This document shows, in pieces, positions 38,969 to 48,702 of a DNA stretch of 64,000 nucleotides (position 1 is the first letter of the stretch; each line of letters starts with the position of its first letter). The notes under the pieces are model-generated. The model was not told where the DNA came from and did not search any database. It saw nothing but the letters and a program-made list of their open reading frames with translations. The DNA comes from Aquisalimonas sp. 2447 (GTDB taxonomy: Bacteria > Pseudomonadota > Gammaproteobacteria > Nitrococcales > Aquisalimonadaceae): assembly GCF_012044895.1 (NCBI RefSeq), contig NZ_CP050695.1, positions 1,704,501 to 1,768,500 on the forward strand, given 5' to 3'. The position numbers and the translations under genes were made by a program.

Positions 38969-40462
38969 TCAGTAACGGGGGATGTCGGGGTGCGGTAGTT
39001 CCCCGTGGTGAACGTGCATGGCGCCGAATTCGGCGCAGCGGTTCAGTGTCGGGATCGCCTTGCCCGGGTTCAGGAGCCCCTGTGGGTCGAAGGCGTGCTT
39101 GAGCGCCCGGAACTGGTTCAGCGCCGGCGTGTTGAACTGCACGCACATCTGGTTGATCTTCTCCATGCCCACACCGTGCTCGCCGGTGACGGTGCCGCCG
39201 ACTTCCACGCATAGTTCGAGAATGCGCCCACCGAGCTCTTCGGTGCGCTCGAACTCCCCGGGCACGTTGCCGTCGTAGAGCACCAGCGGGTGCAGGTTGC
39301 CGTCGCCGGCGTGGAAGACGTTCACCACCCGCTGGCCGTACTCGTCGCTGAGCTCCTGCATGCGGTTCAGCACATGGGCGAGATGCTTGCGCGGAATGGT
39401 GCCGTCGATGCAGTAGTAGTCCGGCGAAATCCGGCCCACGGCGGGGAAAGCGGCCTTGCGGCCGGCCCAGAAGCGGGCACGCTCGTCGTCGTCCCTGGCC
39501 ACCCGGATCTCCGCGGCGCCGGCTTCTTCCAGCAGGGCGCAGACGCGCTCGCGCTGGGCCTGGACGTCGTCGGCGTTGCCGTCGAGCTCGCAGATGAGGA
39601 TGGCTGCGACGTCCGTGGGGTAGCCGGCGTGGACGAAATCCTCCGCCGCCTGGATGGCCGGGCCGTCCATCATTTCCAGTCCGCCGGGCAGAATGCCCGC
39701 GGCGATGATGCCGGCCACCGCGTTACCGGCGGTTTCCACATCGTTGAACGATGCCAGCAGCACGTCCTTCATGGGCGGCTGAGGCAGCAGCTTGACCTTG
39801 ATCTCCACGAGAACGCCAAGCATGCCCTCGGAGCCGGTCACAGCGGCCATCAGGTCGTAGCCGGCCGAGTCCAGTGCCTCGGAACCGAGGGTGACCAGTT
39901 CCCCGTCCATGGTCACCATGGTGACTTCCAGGATGTTGTGGACGGTGAGGCCGTACTTCAGGCAGTGCACGCCGCCGGCGTTCTCCGCCACGTTGCCGCC
40001 GATGGAGCAGGCGATCTGGGAGGAGGGGTCCGGTGCGTAGTAGAGGCCGTAGGGGGCTGCCGCCTCGGAGATGGCGAGATTGCGCACGCCGGGCTGCAGC
40101 CGCGCCATGCGCCGGTCGGCGTCAATGTCGAGAATTTGATTGAACTTGGCCAGGCTCAGCAGCACGCCCTGGGGATGGGGCAGGGCACCGGCGGACAGGC
40201 TGGTGCCGGCGCCGCGGGCGACCACTGGGACGCCCATCTCCGAGCATACCTGCAGCACGTGACGGACCTGCTCGATGGTTTCCGGGATGCACACCACCTG
40301 GGGCATCTGCCGGTAGCCGGAGAGACCGTCGCACTCGTAGGGGCGCATGGCCTCGTCTTCGACCAGCAGGCTGTCCTTCTGGAGTGCCTCTCCCAGGCGC
40401 TGTATCAGGGCCTCCCTGTCCACTGTGAACTCGCAGTCTTCCGTCCGGTAGACCGAGGCCAT
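38969..40462 (-). CDS. glcD: Glycolate oxidase subunit GlcD
   Basis: FAD-linked catalytic subunit oxidising glycolate to glyoxylate (and often D-lactate). The 497-residue product has the PCMH FAD-binding domain (PVVARGAGTSLSAGALP, IGGNVAENAGGVHCLKYGLT, AVTGSEGMLGVLVEI) and the C-terminal substrate domain with VVNVFHAGDGNLHPL and TVTGEHGVGMEKI. ATG 40462 has GGAGGAG six bases upstream and is preferred over TTG 40486. First gene of glcDEF-rhdA; no glcC-like regulator is adjacent. Confidence 0.95.
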   Translation of the reverse strand: MASVYRTEDCEFTVDREALIQRLGEALQKDSLLVEDEAMRPYECDGLSGYRQMPQVVCIPETIEQVRHVLQVCSEMGVPVVARGAGTSLSAGALPHPQGVLLSLAKFNQILDIDADRRMARLQPGVRNLAISEAAAPYGLYYAPDPSSQIACSIGGNVAENAGGVHCLKYGLTVHNILEVTMVTMDGELVTLGSEALDSAGYDLMAAVTGSEGMLGVLVEIKVKLLPQPPMKDVLLASFNDVETAGNAVAGIIAAGILPGGLEMMDGPAIQAAEDFVHAGYPTDVAAILICELDGNADDVQAQRERVCALLEEAGAAEIRVARDDDERARFWAGRKAAFPAVGRISPDYYCIDGTIPRKHLAHVLNRMQELSDEYGQRVVNVFHAGDGNLHPLVLYDGNVPGEFERTEELGGRILELCVEVGGTVTGEHGVGMEKINQMCVQFNTPALNQFRALKHAFDPQGLLNPGKAIPTLNRCAEFGAMHVHHGELPHPDIPRY

Positions 40463-40593
40463 GGCTGCTCCTCCGGGCGTTGGCAAACCGAGTGCAACTC
40501 TGCGGCGCGCACGCCTAACCGCCGCAACGCTGCAAATCCACGGCTCAGATTAGCAGAAGCGAAGCGGCCCGTCCCTGCAGGCCGCTGCCCGAT

Positions 40594-42975
40594 TCAGCCC
40601 TTGCCGACCTCCTGGCCGGCCAGGTAGAGCCAGGTCTCCACCACCGTGTCGGGGTTGAGGGAGACGCTCTCTATGCCTTCGTCCATGAGCCAGCGTGCAA
40701 GTTCCGGGTGATCCGAGGGTCCCTGGCCGCAGATGCCCACGTACTTGCCCTGGCGCCGGCACGCCTGGATGGCCATGTGCAGCAGGGACTTCACGGCGTC
40801 ATCGCGCTCGTCGAACAGATGGGCAATGAGCCCGGAGTCGCGGTCCAGCCCCAGCGTGAGCTGAGTGAGATCGTTTGAGCCGATGGAGAAGCCATCGAAG
40901 TGCTCCAGGAACTGGTCCGCCAGCAGGGCATTGGATGGCAGCTCGCACATCATGATCAGCTTCAGGTCATCGCGGCCCCGTTCCAGGCCGTTCTCGGCCA
41001 GGAGCTTGACCACGGCTTCTGCCTCCGAGGGCGTGCGCACGAAGGGAATCATTACCCAGGCGTTGGTCAGGCCCATCTCGTTGCGGACCTTCTTCAGCGC
41101 CTTCACTTCCAGCTCGAAGCAGTCACGGAAGTTGTCGGAGATGTAGCGCGCCGCGCCGCGGAAGCCCAGCATGGGGTTCTCTTCGTCCGGCTCGTACTCG
41201 GCGCCGCCGATGAGGTTGGCGTACTCGTTGGACTTGAAGTCCGACATGCGCACGATGACCGGTTTGGGGTAGAACGCCGCCGCCAGGGTGGAGATGCCCT
41301 CGGCCAGTCGGTCGATGTAGAACTGCACCGGATCCTCGTAGCCCGCGGTCTGGGTACGAATGATGGTCTGCAGCTCCTCCGGCTGGGCGTCGAAGTTCAG
41401 CAGAGCCTTGGGGTGGATGCCGATCATCCGGTTGATGATGAACTCCAGCCGCGCCAGGCCAACGCCGGCGTTGGGCAGGTTGGCGAAGTCGAAGGCACGG
41501 TCCGGGTTGCCCACGTTCATCATCAGCTTAAAGGGCAGCTCCGGCATGTTCTCCAGGCTGATCTCGCGGACCTCGAAGTCCTGCTTGCCGCCGTAGATAT
41601 AGCCCGTGTCGCCCTCGGCGCAGGAGACGGTGACCTCGGCGCCGTCCTTGACCAGCTCCGTGGCATTGCCACAGCCGACCACCGCCGGAATCCCCAGCTC
41701 ACGGGCAATGATGGCAGCGTGGCAGGTACGCCCGCCGCGGTTGGTGACGATGGCCGAGGCGCGTTTCATGATTGGTTCCCAGTCCGGGTCCGTCATGTCG
41801 GTGATCAGCACGTCGCCGGCCTCGATACGGTTCATCTCGTCCAGTCCGCCCACGACCCGGGCCTTGCCGGCGCCGATGCGCTGCCCGATGGCGCGGCCGG
41901 TAACCACGACCTCACCGCGCCCCTGCAGATGGTAGCGCTGCAGGGTCTGGGTGCTGTCGCGGCTCTTCACCGTCTCAGGACGCGCCTGGAGGATGTACAG
42001 CTTGCCGTCCTGGCCGTCCTTGCCCCATTCGATGTCCATGGGCCGGCCGTAGTGCTTCTCGATGATCAGAGCCTGGCGTGCGAGGTCCTCCACCTCGGCG
42101 TCGGTGAGGGAGAAGCGCAGGCTGTCGGCCTGTTCGACATCCACCGTGCGTACCGACTTGCCGTGGCCCTGTTCGTCGCTGTAGACCATCTTGATGGCCT
42201 TGCTGCCCAGGGTGCGGCGCAGGACCGCAGGGCGCCCGGCTTCCAGCGTGGGTTTGTGTACATAGAACTCGTCCGGGTTCACCGATCCCTGGACCACCGT
42301 CTCGCCCAGGCCGTAGCCGGAGGTGATGAACACCACCTCGCGGAAGCCGGACTCGGTGTCCATGGTAAACATCACCCCGGCGGCGCCGACGTCGGAACGC
42401 ACCATGCGCTGAATGCCCGCAGAAAGCGCAACCTGACCGTGCTCAAAGCCCTGGTGGACCCGGTAGGAGATGGCGCGGTCATTGTAGAGCGATGCGAAGA
42501 CATGCTTGACGGCAAGGAGGACGTTGTCCAGCCCGCGCACGTTCAGGAAGGTCTCCTGCTGGCCGGCAAAGGAGGCGTCCGGCAGGTCTTCCGCGGTGGC
42601 AGAGGAGCGGATGGCGAACGAGGCCTCACCGGGGGTTTCGTCCTCCAGTTTCTGGTAGGAGGTGACGATCTCGTTGTACAGACGCTCCGTGAACGGCGTG
42701 TCGATCACCATCTGGCGGATTTCCGCACCCGTCCTGGTCAGCGCGTCCACGTCATCCACATCCAGCCCCTCCAGGGCCTTCTCGATGCGCTGGCGCAGGC
42801 CGCTTTCGTCCAGGAAGTCCCAGTAGGCGGCTGCGGTGGTGGCGAAACCGCCGGGCACCTGCACCCCGGCCGCGGCCAGATTGCTGATCATCTCGCCGAG
42901 GGAGGCGTTCTTGCCGCCCACCCGGTCGACGTCGTTCATGCCGAGTGATTCGAACCAGAGTACGTAGTCCTGCAA
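40594..42975 (-). CDS. ppsA: Phosphoenolpyruvate synthase
   Basis: Converts pyruvate, ATP and water to PEP, AMP and phosphate for gluconeogenesis. With the TTG start at 42975 (GGGGGA eight bases upstream; product [25 protein letters not shown] in part) it has 793 residues, like E. coli PpsA (792). Domains: N-terminal nucleotide-binding ([12 protein letters not shown]), the swivelling phosphohistidine domain with [21 protein letters not shown] (catalytic His), and the C-terminal TIM barrel with [10 protein letters not shown] and [15 protein letters not shown]. It is divergent from its regulator ppsR. Confidence 0.96.
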   Translation of the reverse strand: MQDYVLWFESLGMNDVDRVGGKNASLGEMISNLAAAGVQVPGGFATTAAAYWDFLDESGLRQRIEKALEGLDVDDVDALTRTGAEIRQMVIDTPFTERLYNEIVTSYQKLEDETPGEASFAIRSSATAEDLPDASFAGQQETFLNVRGLDNVLLAVKHVFASLYNDRAISYRVHQGFEHGQVALSAGIQRMVRSDVGAAGVMFTMDTESGFREVVFITSGYGLGETVVQGSVNPDEFYVHKPTLEAGRPAVLRRTLGSKAIKMVYSDEQGHGKSVRTVDVEQADSLRFSLTDAEVEDLARQALIIEKHYGRPMDIEWGKDGQDGKLYILQARPETVKSRDSTQTLQRYHLQGRGEVVVTGRAIGQRIGAGKARVVGGLDEMNRIEAGDVLITDMTDPDWEPIMKRASAIVTNRGGRTCHAAIIARELGIPAVVGCGNATELVKDGAEVTVSCAEGDTGYIYGGKQDFEVREISLENMPELPFKLMMNVGNPDRAFDFANLPNAGVGLARLEFIINRMIGIHPKALLNFDAQPEELQTIIRTQTAGYEDPVQFYIDRLAEGISTLAAAFYPKPVIVRMSDFKSNEYANLIGGAEYEPDEENPMLGFRGAARYISDNFRDCFELEVKALKKVRNEMGLTNAWVMIPFVRTPSEAEAVVKLLAENGLERGRDDLKLIMMCELPSNALLADQFLEHFDGFSIGSNDLTQLTLGLDRDSGLIAHLFDERDDAVKSLLHMAIQACRRQGKYVGICGQGPSDHPELARWLMDEGIESVSLNPDTVVETWLYLAGQEVGKG

Positions 42976-43399
42976 GATGGTTATCCCCCTGTTGCTCGCT
43001 GCGCGGTCCCGATCCACCTCCACCCGGAGGCGCCGGCGCGGCATCGCAAAACGTGGCGTATCCTACGAAAACCTGGCCGTCAGCGTAACCCCTTAATTTG
43101 CCGGATTTCCCGCGAAGTCCCGGGACGCCTGGCCTGCAGGCTGCTACCATCGCCGGACAGCTTTCAGGAAGCAACACCATGACGCACCCTGCGGGGCCAC
43201 GCAGGGCGGACCCGGCGATGAACCGCGCAGCCCGGGAGTGGGGCGGACCTTCAGGTCCGCTGTCCCCGCTCTGCAGGGCAGGGCGGCCTGGCCGAGGCTG
43301 GAACGGTGGACCTGAAGGTCCACCCTACGGCTGCTGATCGGCCAGAGGCGCGCGCCCTGATTGTGTCAGCGTTTCCTTAACGGAGTGTCAACTGGCGCC
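42976..43399. other. Divergent ppsA/ppsR spacer
   Basis: 424 bp without a supported coding frame. It must hold the promoters of both genes and contains repeat copy B (43237-43331). Short frames seen here on either strand have no homology or ribosome binding site. Confidence 0.5.
43237..43331. repeat. Inverted-repeat element, copy B (GGACCTTCAGGTCC family)
   Basis: Left arm GGGCGGACCTTCAGGTCCGC (43241-43260) and right arm GGTGGACCTGAAGGTCCACC (43306-43325) followed by CTACGG. The right arm matches copy C and the left arm matches copy A. The two arms flank 45 bp. It lies in the ppsA/ppsR spacer. Confidence 0.85.
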
Positions 43400-44221
43400 A
43401 TGAGCGAGAAACGCACCGTCTTCTTCATTTCGGACCGCACCGGCATCACCGCCGAAACCCTGGGTCACAGCCTGCTGACCCAGTTTGACGTGGAGCTGGA
43501 TCAGGTGACGCTTCCCTTCGTGGATGACGTACAGCGGGCCCAGAAAGCCGTGGAACAGATCAACCAGGTGGCCACGGAAACCGGCAACCGCCCGATCGTG
43601 TTCAGCACGGTGGTGAAGTCGGACGTGCGCGACCACCTGCGGCAGTGCCACGCCACGTTTTTCGACTTCTTCGACACCTTCGTTGCGCCGCTGGAGCGCG
43701 AACTCGGCGTGCCGTCCAGCCACACCATCGGCCAGGCCCATGGCCGTGGAGATGACCGCCTTTACGATGTTCGCATCGATGCCATGAACTTTGCCTTGAA
43801 TAATGACGATGGGGGCGCCACGCGCCAGTACCACAAGGCGGACGTCGTCATTGTTGGCGTCTCGCGCACGGGCAAGACACCAGTGTCCATTTACCTGGCC
43901 CTTCAGTATGGCATCTATGCCGCGAATTATCCGCTCACCGACGACGACCTCCTGGAGGGGCGACTGCCCCGGGTACTGCGTGACCACCGTCGCAAGCTCT
44001 ACGGCCTCAGCATCAAGGCCGACCGGCTCCGGGAGATCCGCCAGGAGCGACGGCCGAATACTGCCTACTCCTCGCTGCAGCAATGCCAGATGGAGGTTGC
44101 CCGGGCGGAAGGACTGTTCCGCCGGGAATCGATTCCCTTCGTGAACACCACCTCCATCTCCATCGAGGAAATCGCCACCACCATGATCCACGAGACTCGG
44201 CTGAAGCGGCGGCTGTACTAG
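43400..44221 (+). CDS. ppsR: PEP synthetase regulatory protein (DUF299 kinase/pyrophosphorylase)
   Basis: Bifunctional enzyme that inactivates PpsA by ADP-dependent phosphorylation of a Thr and reactivates it by phosphorolysis. The 273-residue product begins SEKRTVFFISDRTGITAETLG and has the P-loop GVSRTGKTPVSIYLA near residue 150 and the C-terminal VNTTSISIEEIATTMI. ATG 43400 is chosen over the in-frame 43361 codon because conservation starts at SEKRTVFF. Divergent from ppsA. Confidence 0.95.
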   Translation: MSEKRTVFFISDRTGITAETLGHSLLTQFDVELDQVTLPFVDDVQRAQKAVEQINQVATETGNRPIVFSTVVKSDVRDHLRQCHATFFDFFDTFVAPLERELGVPSSHTIGQAHGRGDDRLYDVRIDAMNFALNNDDGGATRQYHKADVVIVGVSRTGKTPVSIYLALQYGIYAANYPLTDDDLLEGRLPRVLRDHRRKLYGLSIKADRLREIRQERRPNTAYSSLQQCQMEVARAEGLFRRESIPFVNTTSISIEEIATTMIHETRLKRRLY

Positions 44222-44350
44222 TACGTCGTGGAGCCGCAAGCTTCCGCGGGGCGCCGGTAGACCGGCTGCTGAGAGCGGGCATCCAGCAGTGAGATCCGGG
44301 GAGTGCGGGCCGCTGGCAAGGCCGGGCCGGCGCTATGTTATGCTCCGCCA

Positions 44351-44830
44351 ATGTTCCAGGATGCGCGCCAGTACAGCCTTCTCGATACGGTTCCGTCGCG
44401 GAGTTTCGCGACGCTCATGGAGCTGTACGAGAACAACTACATCCTACTGCGGCGACTGGCGCCCGAGTTGCATGCGATGGAAGGCTCCCATGTCTCCCGT
44501 GTGCCCGGCGGGGTTGATCTGCATCTGCATGTACTGGAGCAGACGCCGTACACCACGTCGGCCTCGCTGACCCACTACTTCCGACGCCCGGATCCACGCT
44601 CCGCACAGCCGGACTTGCGTCTGCGGGTCTATCACGATGCCCGTGCCGGCGAGGTTCTGCCGGACACCGATGTCGCTGAATTCAACCTCTGGGGCGGCGG
44701 CCGGCCGCCGTTCAAGGGGCTGGAATGGCGCTGGGAACTGAACCGGTTTCTGAACCGCTGGCTGCGTTACTGCCTCAGCGAGGGGCATGCCTTTACTGCC
44801 ATTTGTCCGCAGGCTGCTTCAGGCTCCTGA
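44351..44830 (+). CDS. DUF1249 family protein (YqiB-like)
   Basis: Uncharacterised cytosolic protein found in many gammaproteobacteria. The 159-residue product has the family pattern: FATLMELYENNYILLRRLAPEL, DLHLHVLEQTPYTTSASLTHYF, DLRLRVYHDARAGEV and NRFLNRWLRYCLSEGH. ATG 44351 is used; the frame extends to 44303 without support. In E. coli yqiB lies near cpdA and parE; here it follows ppsR by 129 bp. Confidence 0.88.
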   Translation: MFQDARQYSLLDTVPSRSFATLMELYENNYILLRRLAPELHAMEGSHVSRVPGGVDLHLHVLEQTPYTTSASLTHYFRRPDPRSAQPDLRLRVYHDARAGEVLPDTDVAEFNLWGGGRPPFKGLEWRWELNRFLNRWLRYCLSEGHAFTAICPQAASGS

Positions 44831-44838
44831 GGGGGTGT

Positions 44839-45576
44839 TCAAAGCGCCAGTTCGGTCCGCAGTTCCTGCGGCGCCATGGTTTCCAGCCAGGTTACACCCT
44901 GACGCATGAGCGCCCGCGCCTGTTCCCCGGTCTCGACCTCGTATGCTGCCCACGCCCAGGACCCGACGGGTAGCGCTGTTGGTTCTGCGGGGAAGCGCAG
45001 CCGGTCGCAGAACAGGTAATCCGGCTTCAGGGCGCGGGCCCGCTCGATGGTGGCCCTGTCGAACGCCGGCAGCACCCAGCCGATGGTGCAATCCGCCCGG
45101 GACCGGACGGTCTGCAGCGCGCCGTCGTTGTAGGAAATGATCACCCGACGCGAGCCGAGCGGGGCGCTGGCCTCAAGCACAGCCGGGATGCTGAGATGCG
45201 GCGGACGGCGGGTCAGGCTCTCCGGCTTGACCTCGATGAAGACCTGGAGAGAGGTTGCTCCGGCCAGCTCGGTGCAGGCCTTGCTGAGGGAAGGGATGTT
45301 TTCGCCGAGGAAACGGTCCCCGAAGCGTTGCGGCTCGTGGGCGCTGATAGCGGCCAGCTCATCGGCCGTGTAAGTGCCTATGTTACCGCAACCATCGGTG
45401 GTGCGCTCCAGCATGGTGTCGTGCATTACCATGGGTACACCGTCACTGCTGAACTGGACATCCAGCTCCACCGCGTCGGCACCGGCCTGCTCTGCGGCAA
45501 GCAGGGCCGCGAGCGTGTTTTCGGGGTAATGCCGTGCAACGCCACGGTGGGCGATAAAGCGCGCTTGCGTCGACAT
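44839..45576 (-). CDS. Glycerophosphodiester phosphodiesterase (cytosolic UgpQ-like)
   Basis: Hydrolyses glycerophosphodiesters to glycerol-3-phosphate and an alcohol. The 245-residue product has no signal peptide. The TIM-barrel GDPD motifs are clear: FIAHRGVARHYPENTLAALL (catalytic His-Arg and Glu), DAVELDVQFSSDGVPMVMHD (metal ligands and second catalytic His) and VFIEVKPE. The size fits UgpQ rather than periplasmic GlpQ. ATG 45576 (STQARF) is used; the upstream frame has no support. Convergent with the DUF1249 gene. Confidence 0.92.
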   Translation of the reverse strand: MSTQARFIAHRGVARHYPENTLAALLAAEQAGADAVELDVQFSSDGVPMVMHDTMLERTTDGCGNIGTYTADELAAISAHEPQRFGDRFLGENIPSLSKACTELAGATSLQVFIEVKPESLTRRPPHLSIPAVLEASAPLGSRRVIISYNDGALQTVRSRADCTIGWVLPAFDRATIERARALKPDYLFCDRLRFPAEPTALPVGSWAWAAYEVETGEQARALMRQGVTWLETMAPQELRTELAL

Positions 45577-45661
45577 CGGACCCCCTTCGCCGTTTCCGTG
45601 CAGGCTAGCGCGCACCGGGGCAGTTGCCAAACGCCGCCGTGACGCGGCCCCGTGGCGTGGG

Positions 45662-45772
45662 TGCACTTCGATGCACCATGATGGCCTCGGATCCAGGCGT
45701 AGGGTGGACCTTCAGGTCCACCCTACGCCTACACCTGAGGGCTGTAGGGCTTTGCATGGTGCATCAAGGTGC
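45662..45772. repeat. Nested inverted-repeat element, copy C
   Basis: An inner perfect hairpin, AGGCGTAGGGTGGACC (45695-45710) with its complement at 45715-45730 around TTCA, is the same family as copies A and B. It is enclosed by an outer inverted repeat: 45662-45680 and 45754-45772 (TGCACTTCGATGCACCATG against TGCACCTTGATGCACCATG, two mismatches). The right outer arm forms the last codons of the transglutaminase gene. Confidence 0.85.
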
Positions 45773-47749
45773 AGCCGACGGGCGGGGCATGTGCCTGACC
45801 GCGTGGCGTAGGGCCCGTATGTCGTTGCTCCCATCAGAGGTGCGACCGTACCGAAGCGCCTGGTAGCGCTCTGCAATAGCCTGGATGGTGGCCGCGTGTT
45901 CGGGCCACTGCCGGGCTGCCCGTTGCGCGTAATCCCGCGGCCCCTCGTCCTGGCGGCGCGGTAGTCCTGCCTTGGCGAGGCGGTGACAGAAGCGCTGCCA
46001 CTCCCGGGCAGCCGGCTCTGGGGCCGGGTCGCGGTTACGTAGGAGGAGCAGCGCCACCACCAGCCCCAGGCTCAGCGCCATGGCGCCGAGCAGGGCCAGC
46101 GCCATGCGCTGCCAGGAATCCAGCTTCAGCCGGTCCATGAGTTCCTGCTGCAGATTCGGGCCGTAGGCCAGCACCCAGCGGTTCCAGTACGCATTGACCG
46201 CGTCCCAGCGCAGGGCCAGGTTCTGCAGGAACCCGTCACCGCCGAAGGCACCGTCGGGGACGGGATCGGTGTCGGGAACCGCGCCCGCAAGGCCGCTTTC
46301 CACCCGTTCCGGTGCCACATAGCCGGTGGGATCGACGCGGCGCCAACCCTCGTCGTCGAGCCAGACTTCCACCCAGGCGTGGGCGTCGGACTGGCGCACG
46401 ATCATGTAATCGCCCGCCGGGTTCATCTGTCCTCCCAGATAGCCGGTGACCACCCGGGCGGGAATGTCGGCGGCGCGCATGAGGACGGTGAATGCCGCCG
46501 CATAGTGTTCACAGAAACCAGCCTGGGTGTCGAAGAGGAATTCGTCGATGCTGTCCTCATCCAGCCGCGGTGGCTGCAGTGTGTAGCTGAACGGTTCACG
46601 CCGGAAGTGGCCCAGGCCGTGTTCCACCAGTTCGGAGTCGTCAGCGGTGTCGTCACGCCACTCCCGGGCCAGGCTGCGCGCCTGAGGGTGGGTGTCGTCC
46701 GGCAGGTGGGTGTAATGCCGGCGAGCGGCGTCGTCGAGGCGCGCCCCCAGGCGGTACTGCAGGCTGGAGCGTGCCGCGTAGCGCACGCGCTCGCGCAGTG
46801 CGTTGTCCTGCCTCAACTGATGCGCGGCGTCAAAGGAGGCATCCCGGTCCACACCGGTGGCAAGATCCAGCGCCAGCAGCCAGCGTTCGTCGTGGGGCTC
46901 CAGGGTGACGGTGTAACGCAACGGTTCGCCCAGGGGCTGGACCTCCGGCGGTTCTCGGTCCGTGTCGTCGTCTGCCTGGCGCCAGGTGGTGCCGTCGTAG
47001 CTGGAGAACACCGGTCCGCGCCAGTAGCGCTGCGGGTAGGCCGGGGGGCCGTTGTCGAATTCCGCGCGAAAGGCGACTTCATCCGACTGGCTCAGTTCGC
47101 TGATGGAGCCGGGAGACATTTCGTCGCTCAGCCCCGTGGTCGCCCCGCCGCCTTCCTCCGGCATGCTCCAGAGGGGGCCCGGTACCCGGGGGAAGAGCAG
47201 GAACAGGATCACCATGATGGGCAGTGCCTGCGCCAGCATGGTGGCCGCCAGGCGGGTGTGCGTCTGCGGGCGCCCGCGGTGCGTTGGCTGCTGTGTGGTG
47301 ATCAGCAGGGTGGTCAGCCCCCAGACTGCCGCCAGCATGTAGGCCGCGGTGAACAGGCTCTGGTCGTAGAGGAAGTGGGTGACCAGAAGAAAGTAGCCGA
47401 GGAGCAGCGTGACCATCACGTCCCGCCGTGATCGCAGTTCCAGCACCTTGAAACCGGCCATCAGGCAGAGCATGGCAACGCCGGCATCCAGCCCGAAGAT
47501 GGTGCCGTAGCTCAGGTAAATTCCCGTGGTCGCGGCCACGACGGCGAGGACGCGCACCGTGCGCCCCGGTAAACGCTCGCCGCGGTGGGCCAGCACCATG
47601 CGCAGCGTGCCGGAGGCGACCACCGCCGCGCTCAACCATAAAGGAACCTGCAGCGTATGCGGAGCGATCACGAAGGCCATGACCGCCAGGAGCCAGGCCA
47701 GGCTGTCCACCGGAATGTGCTCTTCGGGGTGGATGCTGCGGAGGCTCAT
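45764..47749 (-). CDS. tgpA: Transglutaminase TgpA family membrane protein (DUF3488 + transglutaminase core)
   Basis: Membrane protein with a periplasmic transglutaminase domain, as in Pseudomonas TgpA. The 661-residue product has six to seven N-terminal membrane segments (residues about 15-190), the transglutaminase domain with Cys in GFCEHYAAAFTVLMRAADIPARVV, His in DAHAWVEVW and Asp in VDPTGYV, then one more membrane span (ALALLGAMALSLGLVVALLLL) and a DUF4129-like tail. ATG 47749 overlaps the DUF58 stop (ATGA). Third gene of moxR-DUF58-tgpA. Its C-terminus is supplied by a repeat element. Confidence 0.92.
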   Translation of the reverse strand: MSLRSIHPEEHIPVDSLAWLLAVMAFVIAPHTLQVPLWLSAAVVASGTLRMVLAHRGERLPGRTVRVLAVVAATTGIYLSYGTIFGLDAGVAMLCLMAGFKVLELRSRRDVMVTLLLGYFLLVTHFLYDQSLFTAAYMLAAVWGLTTLLITTQQPTHRGRPQTHTRLAATMLAQALPIMVILFLLFPRVPGPLWSMPEEGGGATTGLSDEMSPGSISELSQSDEVAFRAEFDNGPPAYPQRYWRGPVFSSYDGTTWRQADDDTDREPPEVQPLGEPLRYTVTLEPHDERWLLALDLATGVDRDASFDAAHQLRQDNALRERVRYAARSSLQYRLGARLDDAARRHYTHLPDDTHPQARSLAREWRDDTADDSELVEHGLGHFRREPFSYTLQPPRLDEDSIDEFLFDTQAGFCEHYAAAFTVLMRAADIPARVVTGYLGGQMNPAGDYMIVRQSDAHAWVEVWLDDEGWRRVDPTGYVAPERVESGLAGAVPDTDPVPDGAFGGDGFLQNLALRWDAVNAYWNRWVLAYGPNLQQELMDRLKLDSWQRMALALLGAMALSLGLVVALLLLRNRDPAPEPAAREWQRFCHRLAKAGLPRRQDEGPRDYAQRAARQWPEHAATIQAIAERYQALRYGRTSDGSNDIRALRHAVRHMPRPSAAP

Positions 47750-48702
47750 GCGGGGAACCTTGCCAGTGCGTCCAGACACCGGTCCGCGTGTCCCGGCCCC
47801 GATGCCGGCGGGATGGACTGCCCGGGCAGCGCAAGGCCGTACGGGCGACCTTCCGTCTCGGCGTCGAGGATCCAGCGGCACAGACGTGACAGCCGGGCTT
47901 CCGGCGGCAGGTGGTGGGTGGCTTCGTAGTCCAGCCACACCCGCCCCGGGCCTTCACCGGTGAACTGCTTGGTCTGGAGTTCCTGCTCCTGGGCCAGGGT
48001 GCGCCAGGCGATGCGCTTCAGGGAGTCGGCCGGCTGATAGGTGCGCAGGCCGGAGAAGTCGTCATCCCCCTGGCGCGCGGACCCGGCCCGGCCGGATTCA
48101 TGTTCGCTGACGGGTTCCGGAACCTGCCCGGATTCCGGTGCGGGACGAACCAGACACTCGACCTCCAGGGAAACCCGGGCCCAGGCACGGAACAGCCCCC
48201 CCGGGAAGCGGGTTTCCACCTCCACCACCGGGAGCTTCAGGGGGCCACGTTGGGAGGTGCCGACCACCAGATGGGCCTCGCGTTCACCGCCGGCCGGAAT
48301 GTCGGTGGCGGTGGTCGGGTTGTCTCCGGGGGTCAGGGTGATGGCCTGGTGGCCGCGAGGCGCCGGATTGGCCAAACGCACGGGAAAGTATGCGTCGGCG
48401 CCCGCGAAAACCGCGGTGGGGCGGCCGGCGGTGATTTGCAGGCCGAGAAGGTTGCGGAACGCATGCACCATTGCCACCAGACTGAACCCCACCAGCAGGA
48501 AGCACAGTAGGAACGCCATGTTGTTGCTGTAATTCACTGCGCCAATCCAGATGGCCAGCGCCATGGCGGCAAACAGCAGGCCGCCACGGGTAGGCAGGAT
48601 GAAGATCTGGCGGTAGCCCAGCCGCACACTGCGGCCGCGACGCGCCCGGCGATCCATCCAGCGGCGGATCATGCGGCCCGTGCGTGGTGCGAGGACGATC
48701 AC
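47746..48702 (-). CDS. DUF58 domain protein
   Basis: Partner of MoxR-type ATPases; VWA-like fold. The 318-residue product has two N-terminal membrane segments (LLFAAMALAIWIG and MAFLLCFLLVGFSLVAMV) and the DUF58 signature GDDFSGLRTYQPADSLKRIAWRTLAQ near residue 222. The start is GTG 48702, whose GTGA overlaps the moxR stop, so translation is coupled on both sides. Likely works with MoxR on an envelope complex including the transglutaminase. Confidence 0.9.
   Translation of the reverse strand: MIVLAPRTGRMIRRWMDRRARRGRSVRLGYRQIFILPTRGGLLFAAMALAIWIGAVNYSNNMAFLLCFLLVGFSLVAMVHAFRNLLGLQITAGRPTAVFAGADAYFPVRLANPAPRGHQAITLTPGDNPTTATDIPAGGEREAHLVVGTSQRGPLKLPVVEVETRFPGGLFRAWARVSLEVECLVRPAPESGQVPEPVSEHESGRAGSARQGDDDFSGLRTYQPADSLKRIAWRTLAQEQELQTKQFTGEGPGRVWLDYEATHHLPPEARLSRLCRWILDAETEGRPYGLALPGQSIPPASGPGHADRCLDALARFPA

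Noticed and set aside
40900-42948. 682-codon open frame on the plus strand opposite ppsA
   Set aside because: Antisense shadow of a highly conserved gene; composition and codon use not coding-like.
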